41,012 nucleotides of DNA. Origin: Clostridium_AI sp002297865. GTDB lineage: Bacteria; Bacillota; Clostridia; Lachnospirales; Lachnospiraceae. The stretch spans positions 1 to 41,012 of the forward strand of contig CALFNR010000197.1 of NCBI GenBank assembly GCA_937903005.1, read 5' to 3'. The position numbers and the translations under genes were made by a program. Under the pieces are notes generated by a model. The model was not told the origin of the DNA. It ran no database searches and saw only the letters and a program-made list of their open reading frames with translations. This document shows positions 8,100 to 17,415 of this stretch, one piece after another (position 1 is the first letter of the stretch; each line of letters opens with the position of its first letter).

Positions 8100-9524
8100 C
8101 TATTCTTCGATAATTAGCTTCGTATAGGTAAATCCGTTCTCATTGCTGATTTCTTCTTCTATGGTAACTTTCTTCTCGTTTTCGTCGTTACATGTCTCAT
8201 TCCAGATAAACATAAGTTTCTCCAGATCTTCAACAGACTGAATAGCTTCTTTATCTGCCTGGAATTTGCCGTTCTTCGTATTTCTGATACGGAAGGCATC
8301 TAACTCGTGCTTTGTGTACAATGGTTTTGGAACGTAATCGGCGATGTCTCCTGATTCCTCGCTTGTCAGCTTCACAGGCTCAAATTCTTCCTTTGATCTA
8401 TCCTTTCGTCGGTAGAGACTTTCCTCTGTAATATTCTGGAACTGAGTTGTCAAGATGATTTTCTCGGATAAATGAGTTAGAATCTCTTCTTTTTTCTTAC
8501 TCTTATCTAACATGGCAATCAGACGCAATGTGTTATCTTCGCTGTCACCGCCTTCGTGCATAATGTAGTGAATTCGTGCAAGGGCTCGTTTGGCAAAAAT
8601 GGTTTTCTGTTCAATTAGTTTGTTGTATTTCTGCTCAATAATGGTAAATTCTCGTTCAATGCGGTAAGCAAGCTCTGCTGCCTCATCGCAGTATTCCATC
8701 ATTCTAAGACTTCGGTAATACTGTCTGGTATCCTTTTCTAGGAAAGCATGCTTGCAAGATAAGTCTGCTTTTTTACAATCGTTATCACTAAGGATTCCTG
8801 CTAACAGTTCCTTCACTGCTTCTTTGTAACGATAAAAACTATCGGTTGTAGTAAGAATTGCGTAACGTCTGCTGTCACTATTATTTAACTCCTGTATCAG
8901 AACTTCCTGAATTCCAAGGAAATCCTTTCTGCTGGAAAGTTCGTCAAAATATGCCCGCATGCCATCCTGCATGTTGGAGAGTAACTGGCTTAAGCCCTTG
9001 GATGTTTTTAATGCATGCCTTAAGATATCGTTGTTCTTTTCCTGATCAATCTGATACGTAAAAAGGGCACTGTATACAGCTAAAATACTCTCTCGCTCTC
9101 GGTCGGAATCGTCACTGTTTAATTCTTTGAATAATTCAATATAAAGCTGGCTATACTCTGGAAATGAAATAATGTATTCATTTTGCTTTTCATCAAAATC
9201 ACGTTTTATCCAGCCCCATGTAATCAGGCGGTTTACGATTTTAGATGGTGTGAAGGCGAATCCTTCACTTTCCTGTTCGGCAGACACATCTTGTCTGTCT
9301 TCCTGTGTCAGCTCGTGTTCGATTGCTTCTAACTGCCATTCCATCTGCACATGACTCATCTGTTCTAGGACGATTTGTTTTGCTTCTTCAATGGTAAGTC
9401 CTAGTGATGTATACATATCGTTGTTCTCGTCGTACAAAGCGACTAGGAAAAGCATGTAGTAGTCACGGTTCTTCGTCCGGAACAGTGCATAAAACTGTTC
9501 TGGAATTTTGTCTTTTAATGTCAT
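8100..9524 (-). CDS. jetA: Wadjet system kleisin-like protein JetA
   Basis: This 474-residue soluble protein is the likely JetA subunit, the MukF-like kleisin that closes the SMC ring. The N-terminal part (about 1-130) looks like a winged-helix module, with IVNRLITWGWIKRDFDEKQNEYIISF reading as its recognition helix and wing. Long helices follow (about 130-370), and the C-terminal 100 residues are charged. The length fits JetA. The start codon overlaps the jetD stop as ATGA, so the two are translationally coupled; jetB follows after 15 bases. The family is probably the DUF5716-type JetA; this is from memory and was not searched. Confidence 0.83.
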   Translation of the reverse strand: MTLKDKIPEQFYALFRTKNRDYYMLFLVALYDENNDMYTSLGLTIEEAKQIVLEQMSHVQMEWQLEAIEHELTQEDRQDVSAEQESEGFAFTPSKIVNRLITWGWIKRDFDEKQNEYIISFPEYSQLYIELFKELNSDDSDRERESILAVYSALFTYQIDQEKNNDILRHALKTSKGLSQLLSNMQDGMRAYFDELSSRKDFLGIQEVLIQELNNSDSRRYAILTTTDSFYRYKEAVKELLAGILSDNDCKKADLSCKHAFLEKDTRQYYRSLRMMEYCDEAAELAYRIEREFTIIEQKYNKLIEQKTIFAKRALARIHYIMHEGGDSEDNTLRLIAMLDKSKKKEEILTHLSEKIILTTQFQNITEESLYRRKDRSKEEFEPVKLTSEESGDIADYVPKPLYTKHELDAFRIRNTKNGKFQADKEAIQSVEDLEKLMFIWNETCNDENEKKVTIEEEISNENGFTYTKLIIEE

Positions 9525-10717
9525 ATAGGTGATACACCTTCCTGTTCTATGTCCTTTCCATGCGTAAGAATAAGTTCAAGAAGTGCTTTTAGTTCTTCTG
9601 GACACTCACCGCTTGCATAGAGTTCTTCATATTTTATTTTCTTATCATTATCGTAATCAATACCATGTCCGTCCTTGATTGCGTTTAAGTAGTTTTCTGC
9701 GTTCATATTCATTGGCTGTAAGGCTGGAAATAGATTTTGCTTTAGGAATCGGTATATACGAATGCCACCAAGATCCATATCGCTCCAATGATAGAACTCG
9801 GTTCCTTCCTCTGCGATATCTGCAATATGTCTTAGGAAATTTCTTTCCTTTGGCGAAGGAAATCCATGCACGAAAACGTACAAGGTATGATCGTCGTACT
9901 TCATACCCTCATAGTTTGCCTGATTCTCAATGGTAATGACACGCCTGACTCCTTCTGCCACAATTGGCTTGCCATGCACTAACGTCTGGGCATTCAGTAT
10001 TGTTCCATATGGCATGTTAGAAGTGTTCACAGCAAATGTATCATCAATGGAATATGTCAGGTTTCCCTTGATGGCAAGGGTCTGAGAATAGGTAAGGATT
10101 TTAAACTCGGCAAGGATTTCATAATCTTGCATTCCCTCAATAATTTGTGGGGCTTTTTTTAGTACGGTAATGACTCTTTTTTCATATTCCTTTTCCAATT
10201 TTTTTGAATCGTGGAATACCTTTTCGCTAAATTTCCGTTTAAATTGATATTCTTGTAATCTTGCCAGTTCATATACGCAGCGCAGGACTTGGGTTTCTTT
10301 CTCATCTAGTCGCTTCTTTCCTTCTGCTATCTGTTTTAATATAGAAGAATAATAGTTTGCAAGCCATTCTTCTCTTATGTCCTTTAGCCATTCTTCTAGC
10401 AAGGTCTTCTGTTGTTGAATCACTGTTTTTGGATTCGTGATTCCTTCGTATTCGTATAACCTGTCTAGATTTTCCATTTGGAAATGAATTATTGTAAAAT
10501 CAGTACGAACCTGTGTCCATTTTACCTTGATTAATCCGGCGTCTTCCAATATTCTTGCCTCTCGGATTAACTGTTCCCGTCCTATTTTTTCTCTTAATTC
10601 TGGAGTATTCTTAGGATGTACGCTTCCTTTTGTAATTCCAGCTCTCCACTCACTGGCAGTTTTCGTTTTTTTCTCGCCATACTCTTCAATAAACCATTTT
10701 CCAAGTTTAGTACCCAT
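9521..10717 (-). CDS. jetD: Wadjet system Toprim nuclease JetD
   Basis: This 398-residue protein is the JetD nuclease, related to the topoisomerase VI A subunit, which cleaves the plasmid captured by JetABC (family knowledge). The C-terminal half holds the Toprim-like metal site: a conserved glutamate in TIENQANYEG (about residue 267) and the pair of aspartates in HWSDMDLGGIRIYRFL (about 312 and 314). The N-terminal half resembles the DUF3322/winged-helix part. It is the first gene of the operon, with AGGAGG nine bases before the ATG and a consensus promoter 52 bp upstream. The order D-A-B-C differs from the type I order A-B-C-D. Confidence 0.9.
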   Translation of the reverse strand: MGTKLGKWFIEEYGEKKTKTASEWRAGITKGSVHPKNTPELREKIGREQLIREARILEDAGLIKVKWTQVRTDFTIIHFQMENLDRLYEYEGITNPKTVIQQQKTLLEEWLKDIREEWLANYYSSILKQIAEGKKRLDEKETQVLRCVYELARLQEYQFKRKFSEKVFHDSKKLEKEYEKRVITVLKKAPQIIEGMQDYEILAEFKILTYSQTLAIKGNLTYSIDDTFAVNTSNMPYGTILNAQTLVHGKPIVAEGVRRVITIENQANYEGMKYDDHTLYVFVHGFPSPKERNFLRHIADIAEEGTEFYHWSDMDLGGIRIYRFLKQNLFPALQPMNMNAENYLNAIKDGHGIDYDNDKKIKYEELYASGECPEELKALLELILTHGKDIEQEGVSPI

Positions 10718-10768
10718 ATCGAGCCACCTCCTAACATATGCTTCTATTTTGAATCAAACCTATGTTCT

Positions 10769-10797
10769 ATTGTACTTGATTTATTCCCATTTTTCAA
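10769..10797 (-). promoter_or_regulatory. Promoter of the jet operon
   Basis: On the minus strand TTGAAA (plus 10792-10797) and TACAAT (10769-10774) are separated by 17 bp, close to the sigma-A consensus. The spacing to the jetD ribosome site is normal. No operator-like repeat overlaps it. Confidence 0.75.
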
Positions 10798-10836
10798 TAA
10801 ACGAAACATGTCTTCTAATTTTCTCTAGTTCAAATT

Positions 10837-10872
10837 AAAAATAGCGTAAAACACAAAGTTCTACGCTATTTT
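10837..10872 (-). terminator. Terminator of the giant secreted-protein gene
   Basis: A perfect 11-bp stem, AAAATAGCGTA (10837-10847) pairing with TACGCTATTTT (10862-10872), ends in a T run on the minus strand. It isolates the jet operon from the gene on its right and is symmetrical enough to be bidirectional. Confidence 0.85.
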
Positions 10873-10882
10873 GTAAATCAGT

Positions 10883-13800
10883 TTACTTAACCCTAACTTT
10901 TGTCTTCACCATTTTCTTTCTGCCATCCGCAAGTAACATGTTCGTTGTAATAATACAAGTTCCTTTCTTCTTACCTGTTATCTTACCACTGTTTTTTCCA
11001 ACTGTTGCAATACTCTTATCACTTGACTGATACGTAATCACAACTTGCATATCTGCTCCATCTTTTCTGGTAATCTTCTTCACCTTACACAATGTAGATG
11101 GTAGTACAGGATTCATCGTAAAGGATTTACCTTTTTCTATTTGTTTGCTAGAAGCAATGCCCTTAATCTGATTTTGTAGTGGTGTTGCCACATCAGCAGA
11201 AAGCTTTTTATCTGTAAAAATGTAGTCGGAACAATGTTTCAGTTTTGCACTTAAAAAGCCATTCTTAACTTTCATTGGTTTGCATGGCATTTCCTCCAGC
11301 TTACTGGTTTTTGGATTCGCATAATACAGATAGTATGGAACATTTTGTTTTGCATAATCGTCCACATACATCTTAACTTCTGCCTCGCATCCTAATTCGC
11401 CATTATTGCCTAATGAACATACCACACTGTTCTTCATGATTTGTTCATAGGTCTTGCTGTCATCTGTCCTTAAAGAATTTAATATCTTTCCAAGGTCTGT
11501 ATTCTTATTTGTCTCTGGTTTTTGAATGTTCATACTCAAATCTAGATCTTTAAAGTTCTTCGCATTCTTTAAGGCTTTCTTGGAAAATGTCCATTCACAC
11601 ACTTTCTTCTCACTATCATTTCCATCACCAATAGCAACCTTTAAATTGTTTCCAGATTTTTTGGCTTCTTTCAGAACATCCTTGTCAAGAATAACGTTAC
11701 AGTCTTTTACCTTTTTATTGTCCTTGAGTTCTTTTGGAATTTCAATAAAGGCATTCACGTTTCCTGCTTTTGACTTCTTTAATTCCTTAAGAATCTTTTC
11801 ACTGGAAATGTTGACCGAAAATTCTATCTTCGTCGTTTTGCTTATTCCACTAGTCAGCTCTAATACAGTTTCCATCTTAAACTGTAACACTATATCAATG
11901 TTTTTTCCATGCACTAAGGCTTCTGCTCCTGGTGTAATGATAGCTTCGGAACTGGTAACTTTACCTTTGCTATTCTTCTCTTCCTTTACTTCTATCTCCA
12001 TGCCGGTCTTAACATCTACGATGGTATTAATGGAAACTGTGCTCGTCACCTTTCCTTTGCTATCCATTCTCTTAGTCTCTACTGAGGTTTTTGTGCTTCC
12101 ATTCTCTAGTGTAGTCGTAACCGTAGTACTTTGTGTTGATCTCTTCGTCTTATTATTGGTTTCAACGACGATTTCTGTCTTAGTTACTTCTCCTGTCACT
12201 GGATTTTTCTCTACTGTTATTGTCGTAGTAATCGTCTTATTTCCTTTATTTTCTACAACTGTAACAGGCTCTTCTGCTGGTTCTGCCGTTGGTTCTGCTG
12301 TTGGAGTTCCTGTTACTTCTGGTCCTACAGGCCCATCTTCTCCAAGGTCTTTCCTAGCATTCTTCTGATACTCAGAAACTGCCAAGATAAAGCTGCCCAT
12401 TGCCTTGTAAACACCTGTATTGGAATCCCTTTCTGCATCATATTTCACATACTCCCATGTATCTTCTGAATTGGTCATATCCTCTTTAAATTGTTGGAAC
12501 ACCTTCTCAAGTAATAAATGATTCCAGCTAAATGTTACCTCTTCAAAATATGGTTCCTCTGTAATCTTAGTAGTCCATAGTCCAGAATCTTTTGCACTGT
12601 CACTAAAATCCAAGTAATAAAGTTTATCTCTACCATTTATACTTTCTAATGCAAGTGCTTCTAAAGCAGTTTTCATGTTGGATTCAAAGCTCTCCACATT
12701 ATCACTCTTTTGAATGGCTGCCAATTTACCTTGCCATGACTTATAATTGTTCGTCATAAGAAGCACTCTGTCAAACCACCACATAAAGGAATCAAGACCA
12801 TCCTGTTTTTCCTTGGCAGTAAATGTCTCACCTTTTTTCAGTTTCGTAAGATAGTCTTTTAGTTCACCATGGTACTCGTTATCTTCATTTTTCGTCAGAG
12901 TATCCTCAACTTCATCTGCTATTGCCTGAATCAGTTCTTCCTTGTCAAACGCATCATCCTTTAAGGCAACCAAAACACCTCTTTCAGTCTCGGAATATGT
13001 CCATACCTTATTGGAAAGACTGCTGCTCACAATGTTATCTGGTTCAAAAATATAGGAAAATTCATCGGTTTCTGCTAGTTCACTTATGATACCTTTTACC
13101 AAAGTTATTTTTTCAGTCTGATCCGTCTTTGTATTCAACAATGAATCTAACTTCTTAATTGCTTCAGAGATATGCTCTTCATCACCATTATCAATTTTAC
13201 CTTTCCAAATCTCTCTATTTACATCAATGACTACTTCTTTCTTGTTGTATTTGAGGTTTCCAGTTCCTTCTGCGACATCCATACATAGAGTTGCATTCTC
13301 CTGTCCTCCAGTAACAATTGTAATACTATCCGTACCACCAAATTCAATGGATTTTCCTCTAAATGTCAGTTCTCCATTAACAGGAAAGAATTCATTTGCT
13401 GTATAGTAAAACTTCTGTTCCTGTGCTAATTCGCACAACTCTAATTCCAAACTATGATAGCTGCAGCCTGTTAACATAGCAAATGTAAGATTAGCTGTCT
13501 CTGGCTTTCTTATACGGACAGTATAATCTGTACTGCTATCAGTAACTTTTAGAAGTACCTGCTCCAATGTATCAAAGCGTTCAAAATGTTCACCGCTAGA
13601 ATCTTTCACAACAAGTTCATATGGATGTGCAACAGCATCCACTCTCCATCCAATGCTTTCTACAATTAACTCAGCAACATCACGATACTCTTTGATTGTC
13701 CAAGTATCCTTATTCAAGACTTCATGATCATAATTCCAGTCAAAATATGCATATGGCACTGTTACATCATCAATTTTTTGATAAATACGCTGTACAATGT

Positions 13801-16800
13801 CCCATAAGTATGCCTTTACATTGTCTTTGGTCAGTCCTTCAGCTAAAGTCTCATTTACTCCCGAAACTGGGTAACGTTCTGTAATGTCTTCTCTTCCATT
13901 CCAATTCGTAACATACTCATCTCCACCAAAGATCTTTAATACCTTAGCAAAATCTTGGTTAAGTTTATTAAGCAAAGTCTCGTTTACTGGTCTGCTAATA
14001 TCGATTTTTCCCCATTCCGATCCTTCCACTTCTGGAAGAATCTCTTTACAACATGCAATAAAATCCTGTATTGCATCTTTTTTCTGTCCTACAGACTCAT
14101 ATTGACTATATGCCCACTCTATGTTTCCTATCAGATCTTCCAGCGCTATGTCGGCACTTTCGTAATCATCTCCTTTTGGCAAACGATCTGAAAATCCTTC
14201 CTCTGCGTTCCATCCTACTACCATCTGTGCAAGATAAGTCGCAACCTCTGCTCCTGTGTCCTCATTTTCTAGCGCATTCTTGATATCCTGGGTTCTATGC
14301 TCATCCTGTCTATCCTCCTGAACCAAATTCAGCAAATTCGTATATGCATTGTATACTTCTTCTCTCGTTGCATCGGCAGACAGATGATAGAATGTCTTCA
14401 CCGCATCCTGAATTTCACCAAGTTCTCCTTGGGCATAATTCATTCCGTGATACGCTTCATAACGATAATTGGCATCGATGATAGAACGAATCATAAGCTC
14501 TGCCGCTTTGTATACCCATCCAAGAGAACTTTTCTTATTACTTAGTATTGCATAATCTTTTTTATCTGCACGCTCTGGATAGTACATAGTTTCTCCAAGA
14601 TACTTAGTTAAGTGTATCACGTTGTCTAATGTAAAGTTTTCTGGGAAAGAAACATCTTGATGCTGTTCATCTTTACAATAAGAAATATGGTTTATAGCAA
14701 TTTTAGTATTAGCTAAACTTTTTATTTCTTTATTTAAAGTATTCAGATCCTCAGCACTAAATTTTATCTTGCTTCTATCCATGTCACCGTTCTCGTCTTT
14801 ACTATTTTCGTATGCTGCGTGAATCACACTGTAATAGTTATGAACCACTTCTTTTAGAACCATTGCGTCTCTAGCAATATCTCCAAAATCTTTTACAGTC
14901 TCTACCACATTGGATAACGTATCAAACGTCTTAATTACACTAGCATCTTCATAGGAAAAGTCCTTGAATCTCCATTCGTTTTCAGGAGCGTCCTTGTATT
15001 CGTTGTAAATATCATAAATTCCTGCAAACGGAATATTTTCCAAATGAAGAGTAATTTCTTGACTCCAATCAGGTTCTTCCCCTTCTTTTGTCTCCCACAT
15101 ATCCGTATCAGCTCCATTAAAAATACCGAAGAATAGGCGGTCGTTTCCATTGATCGTATCACTTGCCATGTCATTCAGTAACACACTCAACGTACTTTTG
15201 AATTGAGCTTCCTCTTTACTTTCTAAGAAATCTTTTAATTTTGACTTATAATCCTCATACGTATTATACTTATACACAATCTCACGAAGCCAATTCATGA
15301 AATTATGAAGTGCTTCTTTCTTATCTCCTAAGGTTATATCACTTCCATCATTTCGCTTTGAAATGTAAATATCAAGACAGCCGTAGAATTCACCATTAAG
15401 GTTACCTTCTTCATTCTTGCCAAACCACTGTTCATAGCTTTCTCCTAATGCTTCTACGAGTTTTCCTGTCCAGTCTTCATAACTGGAAATCTCTGTTTTG
15501 TGCTCCTCCCCAGTCTTTTGGGTTTGCCAGATTGGATTATTCTTGCCTTCACCTAAATTACTGCCTGACTCAAAGTCCCAACTATATTCATCCACATCTT
15601 TGATTGCTTTTAAAATGTTCTCCACATTACTAGCAACTGTCTCTGAGTCACTTTTTCCTGTTTCAAGTCCTGGCTTTAGCATCTCATTCAGTTTTTCTAT
15701 GGCATCCTCTATTTTCTCTTGATCACCGTTCTTAATATCTCCTTCCCAATCATCACATTCCACCCAGAAATTAATCTGTTCTTTTTGGTAACTTACCTCC
15801 CCACGTCCACTGTCAGTATGGATACAGAAATCAAATTTTTTGTCAGCCTTTCCCTCTATCTTCACAGAATCATGAAACTGGAAACTTCCTGCAGCCACTC
15901 TTACATTTCCATTCAGATTAAGTGTTGTGCCACTATAGTAGATTGTCTGTGCTGCTGCCTCGTCGCATAGGCTGATTTCAAGATTACTATATTTGTGGTT
16001 AAAAGCACCATTCTCTAATGTAATGGCTTCGGAACGACTTATCACGACTTCGTAATTTGCCCTTTCATCATCTATACTTGCAAGAGCCGATGCAATATCG
16101 CCATAACGTTTCTCTGTATAACGTTCTTCACCTTCTGAAACTTCCACCTCTTCTGGTATGTTTTTACGGACTTGAACTGGTTTTGCATACATTTGAGCTC
16201 CCCAGCCAACTGCCTCAACAATGAATTGTGCAAGGTCATCATTTTCCTTAACTGATACGCTCTCCTGATTCATAATATCATGCATGTAGTTATCGTTATA
16301 CCATAACCCCGTCACACTTTCTTCATCATCGTTTGCAAAATAGGCGCGTTCCACAATATTTTTTACCATGAGCTGAACATTTTCTTTGGTAAACTCTATA
16401 TCTGTTCCATCACTATTCACTGGATAGGAACATCCTATATTCTCTTCTCGTTCCTCCCAGCCAGTTACAAAATCTGCTCCACCATAGATTAAAAGGATGC
16501 CTTTCGCATACTTGTTCACGTCAGACAGCTCAGAATCTGTTACTTCATGGGCGAAATCGCACCCACCATTTTCCGAAAGTTCTGGCAAAACTGCCTTGCA
16601 GCAGCCTACGAAATCTAAGATTCCTGTCATATGTCCACTTAAAAGTTCATATCTGTGACAAAGATCTTTTGTTCTGTACATAACACATTCCAGAGCACGA
16701 TCTACACCTTCTTCGCTATCCAGGTCTTCTCCTGCCAATTCATTACTGTAGCCTTGATCCGCTCTCCACGTTGTAATCCATTCCAGGAGATAAGTAGCAA

Positions 16801-17098
16801 ATTCATCACTTTTTGCGTCATCCTCCAGATAGGAAATGGCATCACTGAACCCATTATCCGTCTGTCTATCTTCTTGTATGTATCCTTGTAAAGTTGTTAA
16901 AGTTCCCTTCAATATCTCTTTTGTTGTACTTGTTTCTAATGCTAGAAATGTCTCTAATGCAGACCTTGCATCCTGTGCATTTCCATTAAGACAATTCACT
17001 TTTGCATGCACCATTACACATCCAACATTGGATAATGGTGTAACCATGCTAAGACAAAACACAAGTAACACACTAAGAAATCTTTTCAATTTTCTCAT
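10883..17098 (-). CDS. Giant secreted protein with tandem-duplicated N-terminal units and Big_2-like C-terminus
   Basis: This 2071-residue exported protein has no recognised function. Residues 1-33 form a Sec signal peptide (KRFLSVLLVFCLSMVTPLS). Residues about 40-740 and 890-1580 are diverged copies of one unit. Matching landmarks include IQEDRQ / VQEDRQ, FVGCCKAVLPE / FIACCKEILPE, IYGGADFVTGW / IFGGDEYVTNW, VEAVGW / VESIGW and INGNDRLFF / INGRDKLYY. A proline/threonine-rich linker (PTAEPTAEPAEEP) near 1590-1610 leads into a Thr/Val-rich beta region. The last 80 residues (about 1989-2071) read as a bacterial Ig-like Big_2 domain (SSDKSIATVGKNSGKITGKKKGTCIIT). No LPXTG or membrane anchor is seen. 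It sits alone between two terminators; AGGAGG precedes the ATG. Confidence 0.85.
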   Translation of the reverse strand: MRKLKRFLSVLLVFCLSMVTPLSNVGCVMVHAKVNCLNGNAQDARSALETFLALETSTTKEILKGTLTTLQGYIQEDRQTDNGFSDAISYLEDDAKSDEFATYLLEWITTWRADQGYSNELAGEDLDSEEGVDRALECVMYRTKDLCHRYELLSGHMTGILDFVGCCKAVLPELSENGGCDFAHEVTDSELSDVNKYAKGILLIYGGADFVTGWEEREENIGCSYPVNSDGTDIEFTKENVQLMVKNIVERAYFANDDEESVTGLWYNDNYMHDIMNQESVSVKENDDLAQFIVEAVGWGAQMYAKPVQVRKNIPEEVEVSEGEERYTEKRYGDIASALASIDDERANYEVVISRSEAITLENGAFNHKYSNLEISLCDEAAAQTIYYSGTTLNLNGNVRVAAGSFQFHDSVKIEGKADKKFDFCIHTDSGRGEVSYQKEQINFWVECDDWEGDIKNGDQEKIEDAIEKLNEMLKPGLETGKSDSETVASNVENILKAIKDVDEYSWDFESGSNLGEGKNNPIWQTQKTGEEHKTEISSYEDWTGKLVEALGESYEQWFGKNEEGNLNGEFYGCLDIYISKRNDGSDITLGDKKEALHNFMNWLREIVYKYNTYEDYKSKLKDFLESKEEAQFKSTLSVLLNDMASDTINGNDRLFFGIFNGADTDMWETKEGEEPDWSQEITLHLENIPFAGIYDIYNEYKDAPENEWRFKDFSYEDASVIKTFDTLSNVVETVKDFGDIARDAMVLKEVVHNYYSVIHAAYENSKDENGDMDRSKIKFSAEDLNTLNKEIKSLANTKIAINHISYCKDEQHQDVSFPENFTLDNVIHLTKYLGETMYYPERADKKDYAILSNKKSSLGWVYKAAELMIRSIIDANYRYEAYHGMNYAQGELGEIQDAVKTFYHLSADATREEVYNAYTNLLNLVQEDRQDEHRTQDIKNALENEDTGAEVATYLAQMVVGWNAEEGFSDRLPKGDDYESADIALEDLIGNIEWAYSQYESVGQKKDAIQDFIACCKEILPEVEGSEWGKIDISRPVNETLLNKLNQDFAKVLKIFGGDEYVTNWNGREDITERYPVSGVNETLAEGLTKDNVKAYLWDIVQRIYQKIDDVTVPYAYFDWNYDHEVLNKDTWTIKEYRDVAELIVESIGWRVDAVAHPYELVVKDSSGEHFERFDTLEQVLLKVTDSSTDYTVRIRKPETANLTFAMLTGCSYHSLELELCELAQEQKFYYTANEFFPVNGELTFRGKSIEFGGTDSITIVTGGQENATLCMDVAEGTGNLKYNKKEVVIDVNREIWKGKIDNGDEEHISEAIKKLDSLLNTKTDQTEKITLVKGIISELAETDEFSYIFEPDNIVSSSLSNKVWTYSETERGVLVALKDDAFDKEELIQAIADEVEDTLTKNEDNEYHGELKDYLTKLKKGETFTAKEKQDGLDSFMWWFDRVLLMTNNYKSWQGKLAAIQKSDNVESFESNMKTALEALALESINGRDKLYYLDFSDSAKDSGLWTTKITEEPYFEEVTFSWNHLLLEKVFQQFKEDMTNSEDTWEYVKYDAERDSNTGVYKAMGSFILAVSEYQKNARKDLGEDGPVGPEVTGTPTAEPTAEPAEEPVTVVENKGNKTITTTITVEKNPVTGEVTKTEIVVETNNKTKRSTQSTTVTTTLENGSTKTSVETKRMDSKGKVTSTVSINTIVDVKTGMEIEVKEEKNSKGKVTSSEAIITPGAEALVHGKNIDIVLQFKMETVLELTSGISKTTKIEFSVNISSEKILKELKKSKAGNVNAFIEIPKELKDNKKVKDCNVILDKDVLKEAKKSGNNLKVAIGDGNDSEKKVCEWTFSKKALKNAKNFKDLDLSMNIQKPETNKNTDLGKILNSLRTDDSKTYEQIMKNSVVCSLGNNGELGCEAEVKMYVDDYAKQNVPYYLYYANPKTSKLEEMPCKPMKVKNGFLSAKLKHCSDYIFTDKKLSADVATPLQNQIKGIASSKQIEKGKSFTMNPVLPSTLCKVKKITRKDGADMQVVITYQSSDKSIATVGKNSGKITGKKKGTCIITTNMLLADGRKKMVKTKVRVK

Positions 17099-17108
17099 AT
17101 TCTCCTCC

Positions 17109-17185
17109 TTACTTAGTAAACATTACCTTGTTTAAGTAACCTATTGATCATTTTAGTATTTATTACCATTATATTTATTATAGCA
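17109..17185 (-). promoter_or_regulatory. Promoter and leader hairpin of the giant secreted-protein gene
   Basis: The minus strand carries an extended -10 box, TGCTATAAT (plus 17177-17185), without a clear -35. Between it and the ribosome site an imperfect inverted repeat (17109-17139) pairs TTACTTA with TAAGTAA and AAACA with TGTTT around a three-base bulge. Its downstream arm abuts the AGGAGG site, so it could mask the ribosome site or act as an operator. Between 17186 and 17337 I see nothing definite; an inverted repeat TACTGGA/TCCAGTA lies at 17338-17361. Confidence 0.45.
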
Positions 17186-17368
17186 TGAATCGACTATAAT
17201 GTGCATCCATTTCTTTCACATAATTTATAGCTCGAAACATGTTCTAAGCTACTACTTTACTATATGATGGCGAGAGCAGACTGTGATCCGAATTTTGTCT
17301 AACGCAATCGAATTCTTGTACTTTTTACTTGACACCATACTGGAATCAAATCAGTCCAGTAAAGCAAA

Positions 17369-17406
17369 ACAACGGCCTCACAAGTCAAACTTGAGAAAAC
17401 CGTTGT
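17369..17406 (-). terminator. Terminator of the DUF1002 gene
   Basis: ACAACGG (17369-17375) pairs with CCGTTGT (17400-17406), with an inner CAAG/CTTG helix, just past the DUF1002 stop codon. The minus strand continues with TTTTGCTTT. Confidence 0.75.
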
Positions 17407-17415
17407 TCTTTTCCT

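Noticed and set aside
11526..12368. A 280-codon plus-strand frame opposite the giant gene
   Set aside because: It mirrors the low-complexity Thr/Lys/Val-rich region of the minus-strand gene and has no ribosome site or family resemblance.
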